64,000 bases of DNA from Actinotalea subterranea (GCF_008364845.1 NZ_VTTP01000003.1:1-64000); one strand, 5' to 3'. Counted from the first letter of the stretch, positions 1-7,828 are shown. Notes: generated by a model from the letters alone, not told the origin. A program made the numbers and translations.

Positions 1-428
1 ACCACTACCGTCAAAACCCGACCGTCACGACGGCCGAGACCAGAGAACCGAGCCTCCACTGAAGTCGGGGCGGTTCAGAACGTCGTGACGTCAGGGGTCG
101 TGAAGGTAGCGTCAGACACGTCGAGGTCTTCCTGGATGGTGGCGTGAGAACTTCCATCCTCGGGAGGCCTCGACCTCTACCCGGGCACCGACGCGCCGAC
201 CGCCCCGCGCGCCACCCGACCGCCAACTACACCCTCAACTGGGAAGAGCCGGCTAAGCCTGACGCGCGACACGTTAATCCTGAAGGTCTTCTTGAACTGG
301 TCTGATCTGTCCGTCGCAAGACATATCATCCCAGGTCAGCAGCACTTTCTTCGTCTACGGGTTAGGAGTCAGACACTGCAACTGATGCTCACAGGTCGCA
401 ACGCCTTTGACTGGCTTCACACAGACCC
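1..428. other. Intergenic stretch without recognised gene
   Basis: No open frame here has a ribosome site or a recognisable protein. Base composition is less GC-rich than the core of the window. A weak imperfect stem can be drawn between about 123 and 177 (gaggtc with gacctc, ggatgg with ccatcc), but it is too broken to name. The upstream gene must lie outside the window. Confidence 0.5.
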
Positions 429-458
429 TTGACTCGCTAATCGCTCTCTCGCTAGCGT
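429..458 (+). promoter_or_regulatory. Candidate sigma-70-type promoter of the secreted-protein/ABC operon
   Basis: TTGACT at 429-434 and TAGCGT at 453-458 are separated by 18 bp. This puts transcription start near 465, about 45 bases before the ATG at 510. It is the best promoter match in the 500 bases upstream of the operon. Seen by eye only. Confidence 0.45.
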
Positions 459-509
459 CGCAGGCATCGCCACCAGCAGGGGGTTGGCGCTATCCACAGG
501 GGGAGAACC

Positions 510-965
510 ATGCGTATGCGAAAGTCAACGAAGACTGGCACTCCTCGTCGATCGCGGCGGGCCGGCGCCAGCATGATCCTGGCGATGGTCGCGGTGATGG
601 GTGCCACGGGAACGGCGTACGCAGCTGGCTCCTTCACCTCGAGCCTTGACAACGTCCCCCCGGGCTTCGGCTCTCGAGAGTGGTCCGACAGCAACAGTGA
701 CGCGAACCAGACAACCATTCGCACCTGGTCGTGCTGGGACAACCTGGTCTTCCAGTCGACCGCCAAGCCGACGTACGAGCTCCTCAAGCGCAACGTGGGC
801 CCGGTGACCAGTTACGGACGGGTCGAGACGACCGATTGCAAGGGCAACCAGTATTCGTACGCACGCTGGACCCGGCCCCCGTCCGGGACCTACAACTTCG
901 CCTACCGGCTGGTCAACGGTCGCAGCGACAACTTCTCGGCAGCCGAGATCTACGTGACCTGGTAA
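510..965 (+). CDS. Small secreted protein, unknown family (151 aa)
   Basis: The protein opens with an arginine-rich n-region (RRSRR, residues 13-17), a hydrophobic core and an AYA-AG cleavage site after about residue 38, so it should be exported by Sec. The mature part is about 113 aa, rich in Ser, Tyr and Trp, with two cysteines (WSCWD near residue 70, TDCKG near 110) that could form one disulfide. The end, with alternating aromatic residues, looks like a beta-sandwich. The ATG at 510 has AGGGGGA at 498-504. An ABC ATPase starts 6 bases after the stop and two membrane proteins follow with 4-base overlaps, so the four genes are one operon. The family is not recognised. A bacteriocin-like role is possible from the context, but the sequence does not look like lactococcin 972. 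Confidence 0.8.
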   Translation: MRMRKSTKTGTPRRSRRAGASMILAMVAVMGATGTAYAAGSFTSSLDNVPPGFGSREWSDSNSDANQTTIRTWSCWDNLVFQSTAKPTYELLKRNVGPVTSYGRVETTDCKGNQYSYARWTRPPSGTYNFAYRLVNGRSDNFSAAEIYVTW

Positions 966-971
966 GCGCTG

Positions 972-1697
972 GTGCAATTCTCAAGTGTGAGTCATCGCTA
1001 CGGCCGTGCCCGCGTGCTGGAGTCGTTCGACTGGGTTGTCCCGTCCGGGCGCACTGCACTGCTGGGGCCCAACGGTGCTGGCAAGTCGACCCTGCTAGCC
1101 ATCGGCGCTAGCGGACTGCGCCCGCGCGGGGGCCACGTCGCGATCGACAGCGTGACGTGGCCCTCGCGGCGCGGGGTTCGTTCCTACCGTGCCCACGTCG
1201 GCTGGATGCCGCAGCAGAACGAGTTCGCTCCTCACCTGACGGTACGGGAGAACGTCGAGCTGGCGGCGTGGCTGAAGGCGGTTCCCGTGCAACAGCGGCG
1301 GAGCGCCGTCGGTGAGGCACTCGAGCAAGCGAACCTGAGCGGGCGAAGCGATGACGTGGCTCGCCGGCTCTCGGGCGGACAACAACGTCGACTTTGCTTC
1401 GCGCAGGCGATCGTGCACCGTCCGACCGTGCTCCTGCTCGACGAGCCAACAGTCGGCCTCGACCCGGCCCAACGTGAGGGCCTGCGGGCGGTGCTCGCTG
1501 GGGTCGAAGGCGCTGACATCGTGATCTCGACCCACCAGGTCGATGACATCGACGAGGCGTTCGACACCGTCGTCGTGCTCCATCAGGGCCGGATCCGATT
1601 CCAGGGCAGCACCGAGCAGTTCCTCGGCCTCGTCGAGCCCGGGGACCGGCGTGGTGAGCGCGCTTACCTCGCGCTAGCACCTGACGTCAACGCGTGA
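972..1697 (+). CDS. ABC transporter ATP-binding protein
   Basis: This is a complete ABC nucleotide-binding domain of 241 aa: Walker A GPNGAGKST (32-40), Q-loop at MPQQN (79-83), signature LSGGQQ (133-138), Walker B VLLLDEPT (153-160) and switch histidine STHQ (186-189). The GTG start at 972 lies 6 bases after the stop of the secreted protein, and the stop overlaps the next gene by 4 bases. It should energise transport by the membrane proteins encoded immediately downstream. Cargo is unknown; the secreted protein, or a compound it protects against, is the natural guess. No solute-binding protein is present, so this is probably an exporter or an immunity/sensing transporter. Confidence 0.9.
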   Translation: MQFSSVSHRYGRARVLESFDWVVPSGRTALLGPNGAGKSTLLAIGASGLRPRGGHVAIDSVTWPSRRGVRSYRAHVGWMPQQNEFAPHLTVRENVELAAWLKAVPVQQRRSAVGEALEQANLSGRSDDVARRLSGGQQRRLCFAQAIVHRPTVLLLDEPTVGLDPAQREGLRAVLAGVEGADIVISTHQVDDIDEAFDTVVVLHQGRIRFQGSTEQFLGLVEPGDRRGERAYLALAPDVNA

Positions 1698-2920
1698 TCG
1701 CGGTCCTCTTCGGCCTGGCGCGCTGGCGTTGGCTGTTGCCACTGACCTGGGCGCTAGCCATCTGGTGGGCGCTCATCACCGACCCGAATCTCATCCAGGG
1801 CCGCTTCCTCAATGCGGCAGTCCAGGGCGCGCAGGTCGTCATGTTCCTGGCGCCGGCGACCGCGGTCGCCGGCGTACTGGCCGGGGCGACGATGCGCGCG
1901 AACACCCGTCGGGTCCTCACCGGAGTCCCCCCTCAGATGCTGCTGATGGCCGGGGTATGCGCCGTCCACACGCTCATCTGCGTGAGTGCGCTCACGCTTT
2001 GCGCTGTCATGATCGGTCTGATCGAGCACGCGGCAGGCGCCGACGGATGGCAACTGATCGCACTGGCTGGGTTAACGGTTGCGGGTTCCAGTGCAGTGGG
2101 CCAGGCACTCGGCCGGGCGCTCCCGGAGGTCGTGGCGGCACCCGTCGCGCTCCTCGGCTCCTACGTCGTACTGGCTTTCCCGCGCAGCTTCGGCGATCCG
2201 TTGTGGCTGCGACACCTGGCCTTCGTCGACAGCTGCTGCAACTCCCCGGACCAGGTCAGCCCTCGCGTTCTCGCGGCGATCGCGACTCTGGCCAGTGCCA
2301 CCGTGGCGGCAGCGCTGCTCACCACCCTTCGGGGACGCCGCCGGGCACCAGGCCTGCTGGCCGCCGCGGTCGCACTCGGCCTCGCATGGAACCTCAGCAC
2401 GTCCCTGGTAGACGACCTGGACTGGTCACCGGCTACTCCTCGCGCCGGGCAGACTCGGTGCGAACCCTCTGGTCATGGCGAGGTGTGCGTCTGGCCCGAG
2501 AACACGGCCGCACTCCCCGACCTGGCCGCGGCCTGGGCCACCCTTCAAGCCACAGCTCAAAAGCACGGACTGGACCTGCCCACCACTGTCTCCGAACGCG
2601 CCCAGGGTCAGGTCGTCTACGGTGACGGCCATATCTCGCTCACGCCGCAGATCTCTGCTGACGTCATACCGGAACTGCTCGCTACGGGCGCTCTGCCGGC
2701 CATCGATCCCTGCGTCATCGGCGGCACCATGGACAGCAGGATCGACAACGCGTGGCTGACCCTCGCGAGGTGGTGGCTTACCACCTCCGGTTACAGCCCC
2801 TCTCGCAACCTGCTCGAGCCCCCGTACGAGTACCTCGACGTGCCGCCCGACCAGCTCGACGCACGACTGCAGACCCTCATCGACGCCATCCGCACCTGCG
2901 ACGCGAGCAACTTGCCATGA
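1694..2920 (+). CDS. Polytopic membrane protein with extracytoplasmic C-terminal domain, ABC partner
   Basis: The 408-aa protein has about six hydrophobic segments in residues 1-245. A hydrophilic domain of about 160 aa follows and probably faces outside. It carries cysteines in CEPSG and VCVWPEN (near 265-275), one in DPCVIGG (near 341) and one close to the C terminus. Membrane proteins with a C...VCVWPE segment next to an ABC ATPase occur in streptomycetes and relatives, from memory (DUF7224-like), so it is likely the permease of the ATPase before it. The GTG start at 1694 overlaps the ATPase stop by 4 bases, and its own stop overlaps the next ATG by 4 bases, indicating translational coupling. 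Confidence 0.7.
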   Translation: MIAVLFGLARWRWLLPLTWALAIWWALITDPNLIQGRFLNAAVQGAQVVMFLAPATAVAGVLAGATMRANTRRVLTGVPPQMLLMAGVCAVHTLICVSALTLCAVMIGLIEHAAGADGWQLIALAGLTVAGSSAVGQALGRALPEVVAAPVALLGSYVVLAFPRSFGDPLWLRHLAFVDSCCNSPDQVSPRVLAAIATLASATVAAALLTTLRGRRRAPGLLAAAVALGLAWNLSTSLVDDLDWSPATPRAGQTRCEPSGHGEVCVWPENTAALPDLAAAWATLQATAQKHGLDLPTTVSERAQGQVVYGDGHISLTPQISADVIPELLATGALPAIDPCVIGGTMDSRIDNAWLTLARWWLTTSGYSPSRNLLEPPYEYLDVPPDQLDARLQTLIDAIRTCDASNLP

Positions 2921-3507
2921 CCGGATGGCTGCGAGCCCGTCGCGCTGGTTGGTGCACAGTCGTCGCTGTCGCACTTGCATTGACCGCCGGGCTGGCGGCT
3001 GGCCGCCTCCCCTCCTTGAATCTCCTCTACCGCACAAGCGAAGGTGCACCCTTCCGGCTGGTTCTGCCGGCTCTCGTCTCCACCGCGATCCTGACCGCGC
3101 TCATCAGCCCCACCCCACGAGCGGACTTCACCTCGTCCAGGAACGCAGGCCGGGATCTCGCCATCGCCGGTGTTCTCGCCATTGCCTCGATGGTCTCGGC
3201 GGAGACAATTCCCCTCGTGCTGAACGACGCCGACGCCCCGGGCACCTTCACCCGGAACCTGCTCGGCTTCCTCGGCATCGGACTCATCGTGCGAGTCGTC
3301 ATTCCCGCGTCGCTCGCTCCGTTGCTTCCCCTGGCATGGATGATCCCCACCCTGACGCTGGCTCCGCCCGAGGGCACCCTTATCGCCTGGCCTCTGCTCA
3401 TCGACGCCTCAGACCCTCGTGGCATCGTCGCAGCGGCAACCCTGCTAGCTGTAGGACTGACCACCGAGTACACCCGGACAAGGCGCGCTCCTCAACGCGC
3501 ACACTGA
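2917..3507 (+). CDS. Integral membrane protein, unknown (196 aa)
   Basis: The ATG at 2917 overlaps the preceding TGA by 4 bases and is chosen over an in-frame start 165 bases upstream that would lie inside the previous gene. The product has about five to six hydrophobic segments (near residues 12-27, 48-62, 81-98, 112-130, 133-150 and 172-186) and no soluble domain. It is the last gene of the operon and is probably a second membrane subunit of the ABC system. I do not recognise a family. Base use is less GC-biased than in the genes after 4 kb, which supports the view that 0.5-3.5 kb is an acquired block. Confidence 0.65.
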   Translation: MTGWLRARRAGWCTVVAVALALTAGLAAGRLPSLNLLYRTSEGAPFRLVLPALVSTAILTALISPTPRADFTSSRNAGRDLAIAGVLAIASMVSAETIPLVLNDADAPGTFTRNLLGFLGIGLIVRVVIPASLAPLLPLAWMIPTLTLAPPEGTLIAWPLLIDASDPRGIVAAATLLAVGLTTEYTRTRRAPQRAH

Positions 3508-3556
3508 CTTCTCCTCTGGATGAGCAGTGCGCCCAGCCTTCACCGGCGGCCGACCG

Positions 3557-3724
3557 TCACGGGGGTAGTACCGCCTCGGCGTTCTCCGCCGCGGCACGGG
3601 TGCGCTCGGCCTCACCCTGGCCGCGGTCGTGCTCGCCACGCTCCATCGCCGCGCGCACGGCCGACGGGTCCGCGTGCAGCTGGTCGACGTCGACGCCGTA
3701 CCGGGTGCGCAACTCCTCACGCAT
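3557..3724 (-). pseudogene. Possible remnant of a minus-strand gene (C-terminal charged segment)
   Basis: Read on the minus strand from the ATG at 3724, this gives 55 residues with a natural charged, helical composition (MREELRTRYGVDVDQLHADP at the start). Just upstream, in a different frame that stops at 3717, lies another plausible piece containing HPQAVLERLRAG. The two pieces overlap by 8 bases and look like one protein tail broken by a frameshift. Further upstream the frame runs into the octamer repeat at 3821-3900. This could be a decayed gene, or a short gene starting at the ATG at 3904 whose frame depends on repeat number. It is uncertain that anything is made. Confidence 0.35.
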
Positions 3725-3820
3725 CCGGGTCTGCGACCGGTGACGTCGTGCGCGGTGCGTCGTGCGCCTGTCCGGCCCGCAACCGCTCCAGGACGGCCTG
3801 CGGGTGCGGCGCCGCACCAG

Positions 3821-3900
3821 CCGTCCTGCCGTCCTGCCGTCCTGCCGTCCTGCCGTCCTGCCGTCCTGCCGTCCTGCCGTCCTGCCGTCCTGCCGTCCTG
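3821..3900. repeat. Ten perfect copies of an 8-bp tandem repeat (ccgtcctg)
   Basis: The octamer CCGTCCTG is repeated exactly ten times without mismatch, ending 53 bases before the ATG of the alpha/beta hydrolase gene at 3954. The unit is not a multiple of three, so a change in copy number would shift any frame read through it and also change the promoter-to-start distance. Repeat purity implies recent expansion by slipped-strand replication. It is a candidate contingency (phase-variable) locus. Confidence 0.95.
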
Positions 3901-3953
3901 CCATGATGGACGGGGCGGCGACGACGCGGCCCGCGCCGGCGAGGAGGCCACGG

Positions 3954-5036
3954 ATGACGAGCAGCGACCACCCGGCTCCGAGGTCGCAGAGCGGCCGGGC
4001 GCCCGGTCCCGTGCCGGACCCGCGGGACGGCTGGCACCCCGACGTCCTCGGTGAGGGCTGGGAGGCCCTGACCCTGCCGTTGGGCCCGGACGTCCAGGGC
4101 GACGGCGTCGCCACGCTCGTGCGGCGCGTACGCACGTCCGACGACGCGCGGGGCGCGAGCCCGGCCGCCGGCCCCCGCAGGCGCGCGGTCCTCTACGTGC
4201 ACGGCTACGTCGACTACTTCCACCAGCCGCACCTCGGGGACTTCTGGGCCGGCCTGGGCTACGACTTCTACGCCCTCGACCTGCGCGCGCACGGCCGGTC
4301 GATCCTCCCCCACCAGCTGCCGAACTTCTGCACCGACCTCGCGGTGCACGCCGAGGAGCTGGACCTCGCGGCCCACATGCTGCGCGAGGACGGGTACGAC
4401 GTCGTGATCGGGCACGGTCACTCGACGGGCGGCCTGCTCCTGGCGTTGTGGGCCGACGCGCGGCGCGACCGCGCGCAGGGTCCCGTCGTCGACGCGCTCG
4501 TGCTCAACAGCCCGTGGCTCGAGCTCAACCGGGGCTGGTTCGACCGCCACGTGACGACCCGGGTGGTCGACGTCCTCGGGGTCGCGGCGCCGCACGTCGT
4601 CGTCGGGCAGATCGACCGGAGCTACGGCGAGCACCTGCACCGCAGCACGGGTGGGGCGTGGGACTACGACCTCGCCTGGAAGCCGCTCGAGGGGTTCGGC
4701 GCCCGGGCCGGGTGGCTGCGTGCGATCCGTCGCGCGCACCGCCGCGTGCACCGCGGCCTCGCGATCGACGTCCCCGTGCTCGTGTGCACGAGCGACGCGA
4801 CCGGCCCCGCCGACCGCTGGCACGACGCGCTCGACAGGACCGACAGCGTCCTGTCGGTCGACGACATCGTGCGGTGGGCACCCAACCTGGGCCCGGACGT
4901 GACGCTGGCCCAGGTCCCGGGCGGCATCCACGACCTCGCCCTGTCGGCCCTGCCTGCGCGCACCGCCTACTTCGAGGCCGTCTCGCGCTGGCTCGCCGAG
5001 CGGCTGCCCGTGGCCGGCGGCGCGGCGCACGCGTAG
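3954..5036 (+). CDS. Alpha/beta hydrolase, serine aminopeptidase (S33) / lysophospholipase-like
   Basis: The start is the ATG at 3954, because GAGGAGG lies at 3941-3947 with 6-base spacing; an upstream in-frame extension would have to read through the octamer repeat. The 360-aa protein has no signal peptide. The oxyanion segment is in VLYVHGYVDY, followed by the DLRAHGRS turn. The nucleophile elbow is GHSTGG (serine near residue 156), and a candidate catalytic histidine lies in PGGIHDLALS near the C terminus. This arrangement fits the monoglyceride lipase / lysophospholipase branch. Substrate cannot be told. Neighbours are unrelated, and the gene is probably monocistronic with expression possibly affected by the repeat upstream. 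Confidence 0.85.
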   Translation: MTSSDHPAPRSQSGRAPGPVPDPRDGWHPDVLGEGWEALTLPLGPDVQGDGVATLVRRVRTSDDARGASPAAGPRRRAVLYVHGYVDYFHQPHLGDFWAGLGYDFYALDLRAHGRSILPHQLPNFCTDLAVHAEELDLAAHMLREDGYDVVIGHGHSTGGLLLALWADARRDRAQGPVVDALVLNSPWLELNRGWFDRHVTTRVVDVLGVAAPHVVVGQIDRSYGEHLHRSTGGAWDYDLAWKPLEGFGARAGWLRAIRRAHRRVHRGLAIDVPVLVCTSDATGPADRWHDALDRTDSVLSVDDIVRWAPNLGPDVTLAQVPGGIHDLALSALPARTAYFEAVSRWLAERLPVAGGAAHA

Positions 5037-5135
5037 GGACGGCGCACTCGTAGGACCGTGCACGGTCGGGGACGGCCCACTGTCCGGGACGTCGGGCCCG
5101 GGGCGCCGTCGGGCCCTGTGGGATCCTTGGTCCCA

Positions 5136-5275
5136 CGAAGGGGAGTAGCTCCCGGCCGTCGATGCGTCGACAGCCGGAGGTGTGTCGACATGCTGGTGGG
5201 AGACCACCCGGTGCACCGCCCGACCGCTGTCAGGTGAGCGAGACCTTCGGCACCTCTCGTGCCGGAGCGACCCCT
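5136..5275 (+). ncRNA. yybP-ykoY (Mn2+) riboswitch
   Basis: The leader of mntP carries the family's conserved pieces in order: GAAGGGGAGTAGC at 5137-5149, a long variable stem, then GAGACCTTCGGC and GCCGGAGCGACC near 5240-5272. In known members Mn2+ binding joins the two internal loops and turns on expression of manganese exporters. Placement directly ahead of an mntP homologue agrees. The boundaries are approximate. Confidence 0.85.
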
Positions 5276-5319
5276 CATGGCCTTCGGCAGCCGCACGACC
5301 GGAAGGCCGCACCTCCCCC

Positions 5320-5886
5320 ATGTCCGTCCTCACGTTGCTGCTCATCGCCCTCGGGGTGTCCGCCGACGCCTTCGCCGTCGCCCTGGGCAAGGGCCTGCAC
5401 ATCCGCCGGCTGTCGGTGCGCGACGCCGGCGCCATCTCCCTCTCGTTCGGCTTGTTCCAGGGCCTCATGCCGGTCCTCGGCTGGCTGCTCGGCAGCCGCC
5501 TGCGTGACTACATCACCGAGGTGGACCACTGGATCGCGTTCGGGCTGCTTGCCGCCATCGGCGGCAAGATGCTCTACGAGGCCCTCGGCTCGAGCGAGGA
5601 CCGCGAGCCCGACGAGGACCACATCGGCCTCCGGGAGCTGCTCGTGCTCTCCGTGGCGACCAGCATCGACGCCCTCGCCGTCGGCATCGGCTTCGCGTTC
5701 CTCGACGTGCAGATCATCCCCGCGGCACTCACCATCGCGGCCGTCACGGCCGTCATCTCGCTGGGTGGCGTGCTCATCGGCCACCGCGCGGGTGTGCGGT
5801 TCCGCGGACCCGCGGAGGTCGTGGGCGGGCTCGTCCTCATCGCCGTCGGGCTCCGCATCCTCCTGGACCACCTCGGCGTCTGGTGA
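5320..5886 (+). CDS. mntP: Manganese efflux pump MntP
   Basis: The 188-aa, six-helix membrane protein is made of two repeated halves. Each half carries the small-residue/aspartate helix signature of the family: GVSADAFAVALGKG (near 13-26) and SVATSIDALAVGIGF (near 108-122). The paired aspartates are the expected metal-handling residues. MntP exports Mn2+ from the cytoplasm. The start at 5320 has GGAAGG at 5301-5306, a long spacing; an in-frame start further upstream would translate the riboswitch and is rejected. Control by the Mn2+ riboswitch at 5136-5275 explains its regulation. Confidence 0.93.
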   Translation: MSVLTLLLIALGVSADAFAVALGKGLHIRRLSVRDAGAISLSFGLFQGLMPVLGWLLGSRLRDYITEVDHWIAFGLLAAIGGKMLYEALGSSEDREPDEDHIGLRELLVLSVATSIDALAVGIGFAFLDVQIIPAALTIAAVTAVISLGGVLIGHRAGVRFRGPAEVVGGLVLIAVGLRILLDHLGVW

Positions 5887-5929
5887 CCCACCGAGCCCGG
5901 GCAGGCAGGTGAGTCCCGGCTAGCGTGGG

Positions 5930-6307
5930 GTGATGGGCGACGACGCCGCGCGGCACACCATCGAGGGCCTCTTCGAGGGGCACCCGGACGGGCTCGCGAT
6001 CTGCCGGGCCGTCGAGGCCGCGGTGCTCGCCCTCGGGCCGGTGCAGGTGCGGGTCACCAAGAGCCAGGTGACGTTCGCGCGCCGACGCGGCTTCGCCTTC
6101 GTGTGGCGGCCCGGCCAGTACGTGCGCAGCGACGTCCCCGCGGTCCTGTCGATCGCCCTTCCGCGGGCCGTCACCTCCAGCCGCATCAAGGAGGTCGTGC
6201 ACCCGTCCGGTCGGGTGTGGGTGCACCACCTCGAGCTGTGGGCGACGTCCGAGGTCGACGACGAGATCGGCAACTGGTTGGCCGAGGCGTACGACGCCGC
6301 CGCCTGA
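5930..6307 (+). CDS. DUF5655 domain protein
   Basis: The small soluble protein (125 aa from the GTG at 5930, 124 aa from the ATG at 5933) has the DUF5655 pattern as I remember it: VRVTKSQVTFARRRGFAFVW in the middle, then LSIALPR, a KEVVHPSGRVWVHHLEL stretch and a C-terminal helix ending in WLAEAYDAA. The fold is thought to resemble small ligand or protein-binding domains; no activity is assigned. It stands alone between mntP and a convergent MarR gene, with no clear operon partner. Just after the stop a short GC-rich stretch repeats gcgtcgggcg. Confidence 0.75.
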   Translation: MMGDDAARHTIEGLFEGHPDGLAICRAVEAAVLALGPVQVRVTKSQVTFARRRGFAFVWRPGQYVRSDVPAVLSIALPRAVTSSRIKEVVHPSGRVWVHHLELWATSEVDDEIGNWLAEAYDAAA

Positions 6308-6347
6308 CCGCGCGTCGGGCGCTGGATCGCCAGGCGGGCGTCGGGCG

Positions 6348-6830
6348 TCAGGCGGGGCCGCCGCCATCGTCGTGCGCGACCCAGCCGGGGGCGTCGAGGC
6401 GTACCGGCCGGGGGCCGACGAGCGCCGTGAGGTGCGCCTCGAGGTCCGCGAGCGCGTCGGGCCCGATCTGCTGAAGCCAGCGGTCGCGGAGCTCGTCGAA
6501 GATCGCCTCGCCCTGCCGCATGACCTCCTCGCCGAGCGAGGTGACCTGGAGGAGCTTGCGGCGCGCGTCGGCGGGGTCGGGCTCGCGGGCGACGTAGCCG
6601 CGCTCGGCCAGGACGGCGATCGTCTTCGCCGCCGCCTGCTTGGACACGGACATCCGGCGGCCGAGCTCGGAGGCGTTGTCGGCTCCGGCGGCGATCGCCC
6701 GCATGGCGAAGTCGTGCACCGGGCGGACGTCGTCGAAGCCGCGGCGGGCCAGCTCGGCGGTCGCGTCGTCGACGAGGGTGCGGAACCCCCCGAGGAGCAG
6801 CAGCGCGAGGTCGGCGCCGGACCGTGACAT
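6348..6830 (-). CDS. MarR family transcriptional regulator
   Basis: The 160-aa protein has the MarR layout: an N-terminal dimerisation helix, a winged helix with NASELGRRMSVSKQAAAKTI (recognition helix near residues 52-71) and the wing ERGYVAREPDPADARRK near 77-93, then a long C-terminal helix pair. It is divergent from the epoxide-hydrolase-like gene at 6918, and the gap holds a perfect 17-bp inverted repeat (6864-6901). The simplest model is that this protein represses both genes and is released by a small aromatic or electrophilic ligand. The ligand is not deducible. Confidence 0.92.
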   Translation of the reverse strand: MSRSGADLALLLLGGFRTLVDDATAELARRGFDDVRPVHDFAMRAIAAGADNASELGRRMSVSKQAAAKTIAVLAERGYVAREPDPADARRKLLQVTSLGEEVMRQGEAIFDELRDRWLQQIGPDALADLEAHLTALVGPRPVRLDAPGWVAHDDGGGPA

Positions 6831-6863
6831 GGGGCAAGCCTACGGACCCCGGACCTCGACACG

Positions 6864-6901
6864 GACAACCTTGTTGTCTATTGTTAGACAACAAGGTTGT
6901 C
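6864..6901. promoter_or_regulatory. Nested palindromic MarR operator
   Basis: Perfect 17-bp arms at 6864-6880 and 6885-6901 are separated by TTGT. Each arm contains its own smaller palindrome ACAAC-CTT-GTTGT or its complement, so three overlapping dyads exist. It lies between the divergent MarR and hydrolase genes and ends 17 bases before the hydrolase ATG. The AT content is far above that of its surroundings. Confidence 0.88.
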
Positions 6902-6917
6902 TAACACAGGAGCTCCC

Positions 6918-7805
6918 ATGGACATCGCCCCCACCGGCCGCACGATCCCCGAGGTCACCCACCACCACGTCGAGCTCGACGGCACGCGCCTGCACCACGT
7001 CGCCGCAGGAACGCACGGGACCCCGATCCTCCTGGTGCACGGCTTCCCGGAGAGCTGGTGGACCTTCCACAAGGTCATCCCGCTGCTCGCCGAGGCGCAC
7101 CGGGTCGTCGCCGTCGACCTGCGCGGCTTCGGCGACTCGGGCACCGCCACGGACGCGTTCGACAGCACGGCGGCCGCCGAGGACCTCCACCGGCTGATCG
7201 AGCACCTCGGCGTCGGGCCCGTCCACCTCGTCGGCCAGGACATCAGCGGCGCGACCGTCGTCCGGCTCGTCACCACCTACCCGCAGGACGTGCGCAGCCT
7301 CACCGCGATCGAGATGGGCCTGCCTGGGTTCGGGCTCGAGGCGCTCGCGGACGTCACGCACGGCGGCGCCTGGCACATCGGCGCCCTTGCGGCACCCGGC
7401 ATCCCCGAGCTCGTCCTCGCCGGGCGCGAGCGCGAGCTCCTCGGCGGACACCTGTTCCCCGCCATGAGCGCGACGCCCGGGGCGATCACGGACGCCGACG
7501 TCGAGGAGTTCGCGCGCACCTACGCGCGGCCCGACGGCTGGCGTGGCGCCGCCGGCCTCTACCGGTCGATGCTGCGCGAGGGTGAGGAGATCAGGGCCAT
7601 CACCCGGTCCCCCGGTCTGACGGTGCCCGTGCTCGCGATCGGCGCAGGCGGCGGCCCGTTCACCGCAGACACGATGTCCCGGGCCACCGGTGGCGAGGTG
7701 TCCGCCGCGCAGCTCGCGGGCGTCGGCCACTACGCCGCCATGGAGGCCCCCGGCGAGGTGGCCCGCGCGCTCCTCGACTTCCTCACGGACGTCGACGCGC
7801 GGTAG
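6918..7805 (+). CDS. Epoxide-hydrolase-like alpha/beta hydrolase
   Basis: The start ATG at 6918 has CAGGAG at 6907-6912; an earlier in-frame start would lie inside the operator. The 295-aa protein has the oxyanion motif HGFPESW (near 42-48), then DLRGFGDSG. Its nucleophile elbow is GQDISG, with aspartate where serine esterases have serine; this is the mark of epoxide hydrolases and haloalkane dehalogenases. The charge-relay histidine is in GVGHYAAMEAP near the C terminus. It probably opens an epoxide or removes a halide from a xenobiotic, induced through the divergent MarR repressor. The HGxPESW form favours epoxide hydrolase over dehalogenase. Confidence 0.85.
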   Translation: MDIAPTGRTIPEVTHHHVELDGTRLHHVAAGTHGTPILLVHGFPESWWTFHKVIPLLAEAHRVVAVDLRGFGDSGTATDAFDSTAAAEDLHRLIEHLGVGPVHLVGQDISGATVVRLVTTYPQDVRSLTAIEMGLPGFGLEALADVTHGGAWHIGALAAPGIPELVLAGRERELLGGHLFPAMSATPGAITDADVEEFARTYARPDGWRGAAGLYRSMLREGEEIRAITRSPGLTVPVLAIGAGGGPFTADTMSRATGGEVSAAQLAGVGHYAAMEAPGEVARALLDFLTDVDAR

Positions 7806-7828
7806 CCGGGCGGGCGCTCGGACCGGGG

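Noticed and set aside
123-177. Regulatory hairpin in the first intergenic region
   Set aside because: Pairing is interrupted by several mismatches and unequal loops, with no gene directly downstream.
510-965. Lactococcin 972-type bacteriocin
   Set aside because: Gene context is similar (secreted peptide plus ABC genes), but length, cysteines and sequence pattern do not fit that family as I know it.
3821-3900. CRISPR array
   Set aside because: The units are 8 bp and contiguous with no spacers, and no cas genes are present.
3762-3953. Extended N terminus of the alpha/beta hydrolase reading through the octamer array
   Set aside because: The start at 3954 has an excellent ribosome site with correct spacing, and the added residues are only the repeat PSCRPAVL.
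5054-5067. GACCGTGCACGGTC palindrome as an operator for mntP
   Set aside because: It lies before the riboswitch, close to the hydrolase stop, and a 14-bp GC-rich palindrome can arise by chance in this composition; mntP control is explained by the riboswitch.
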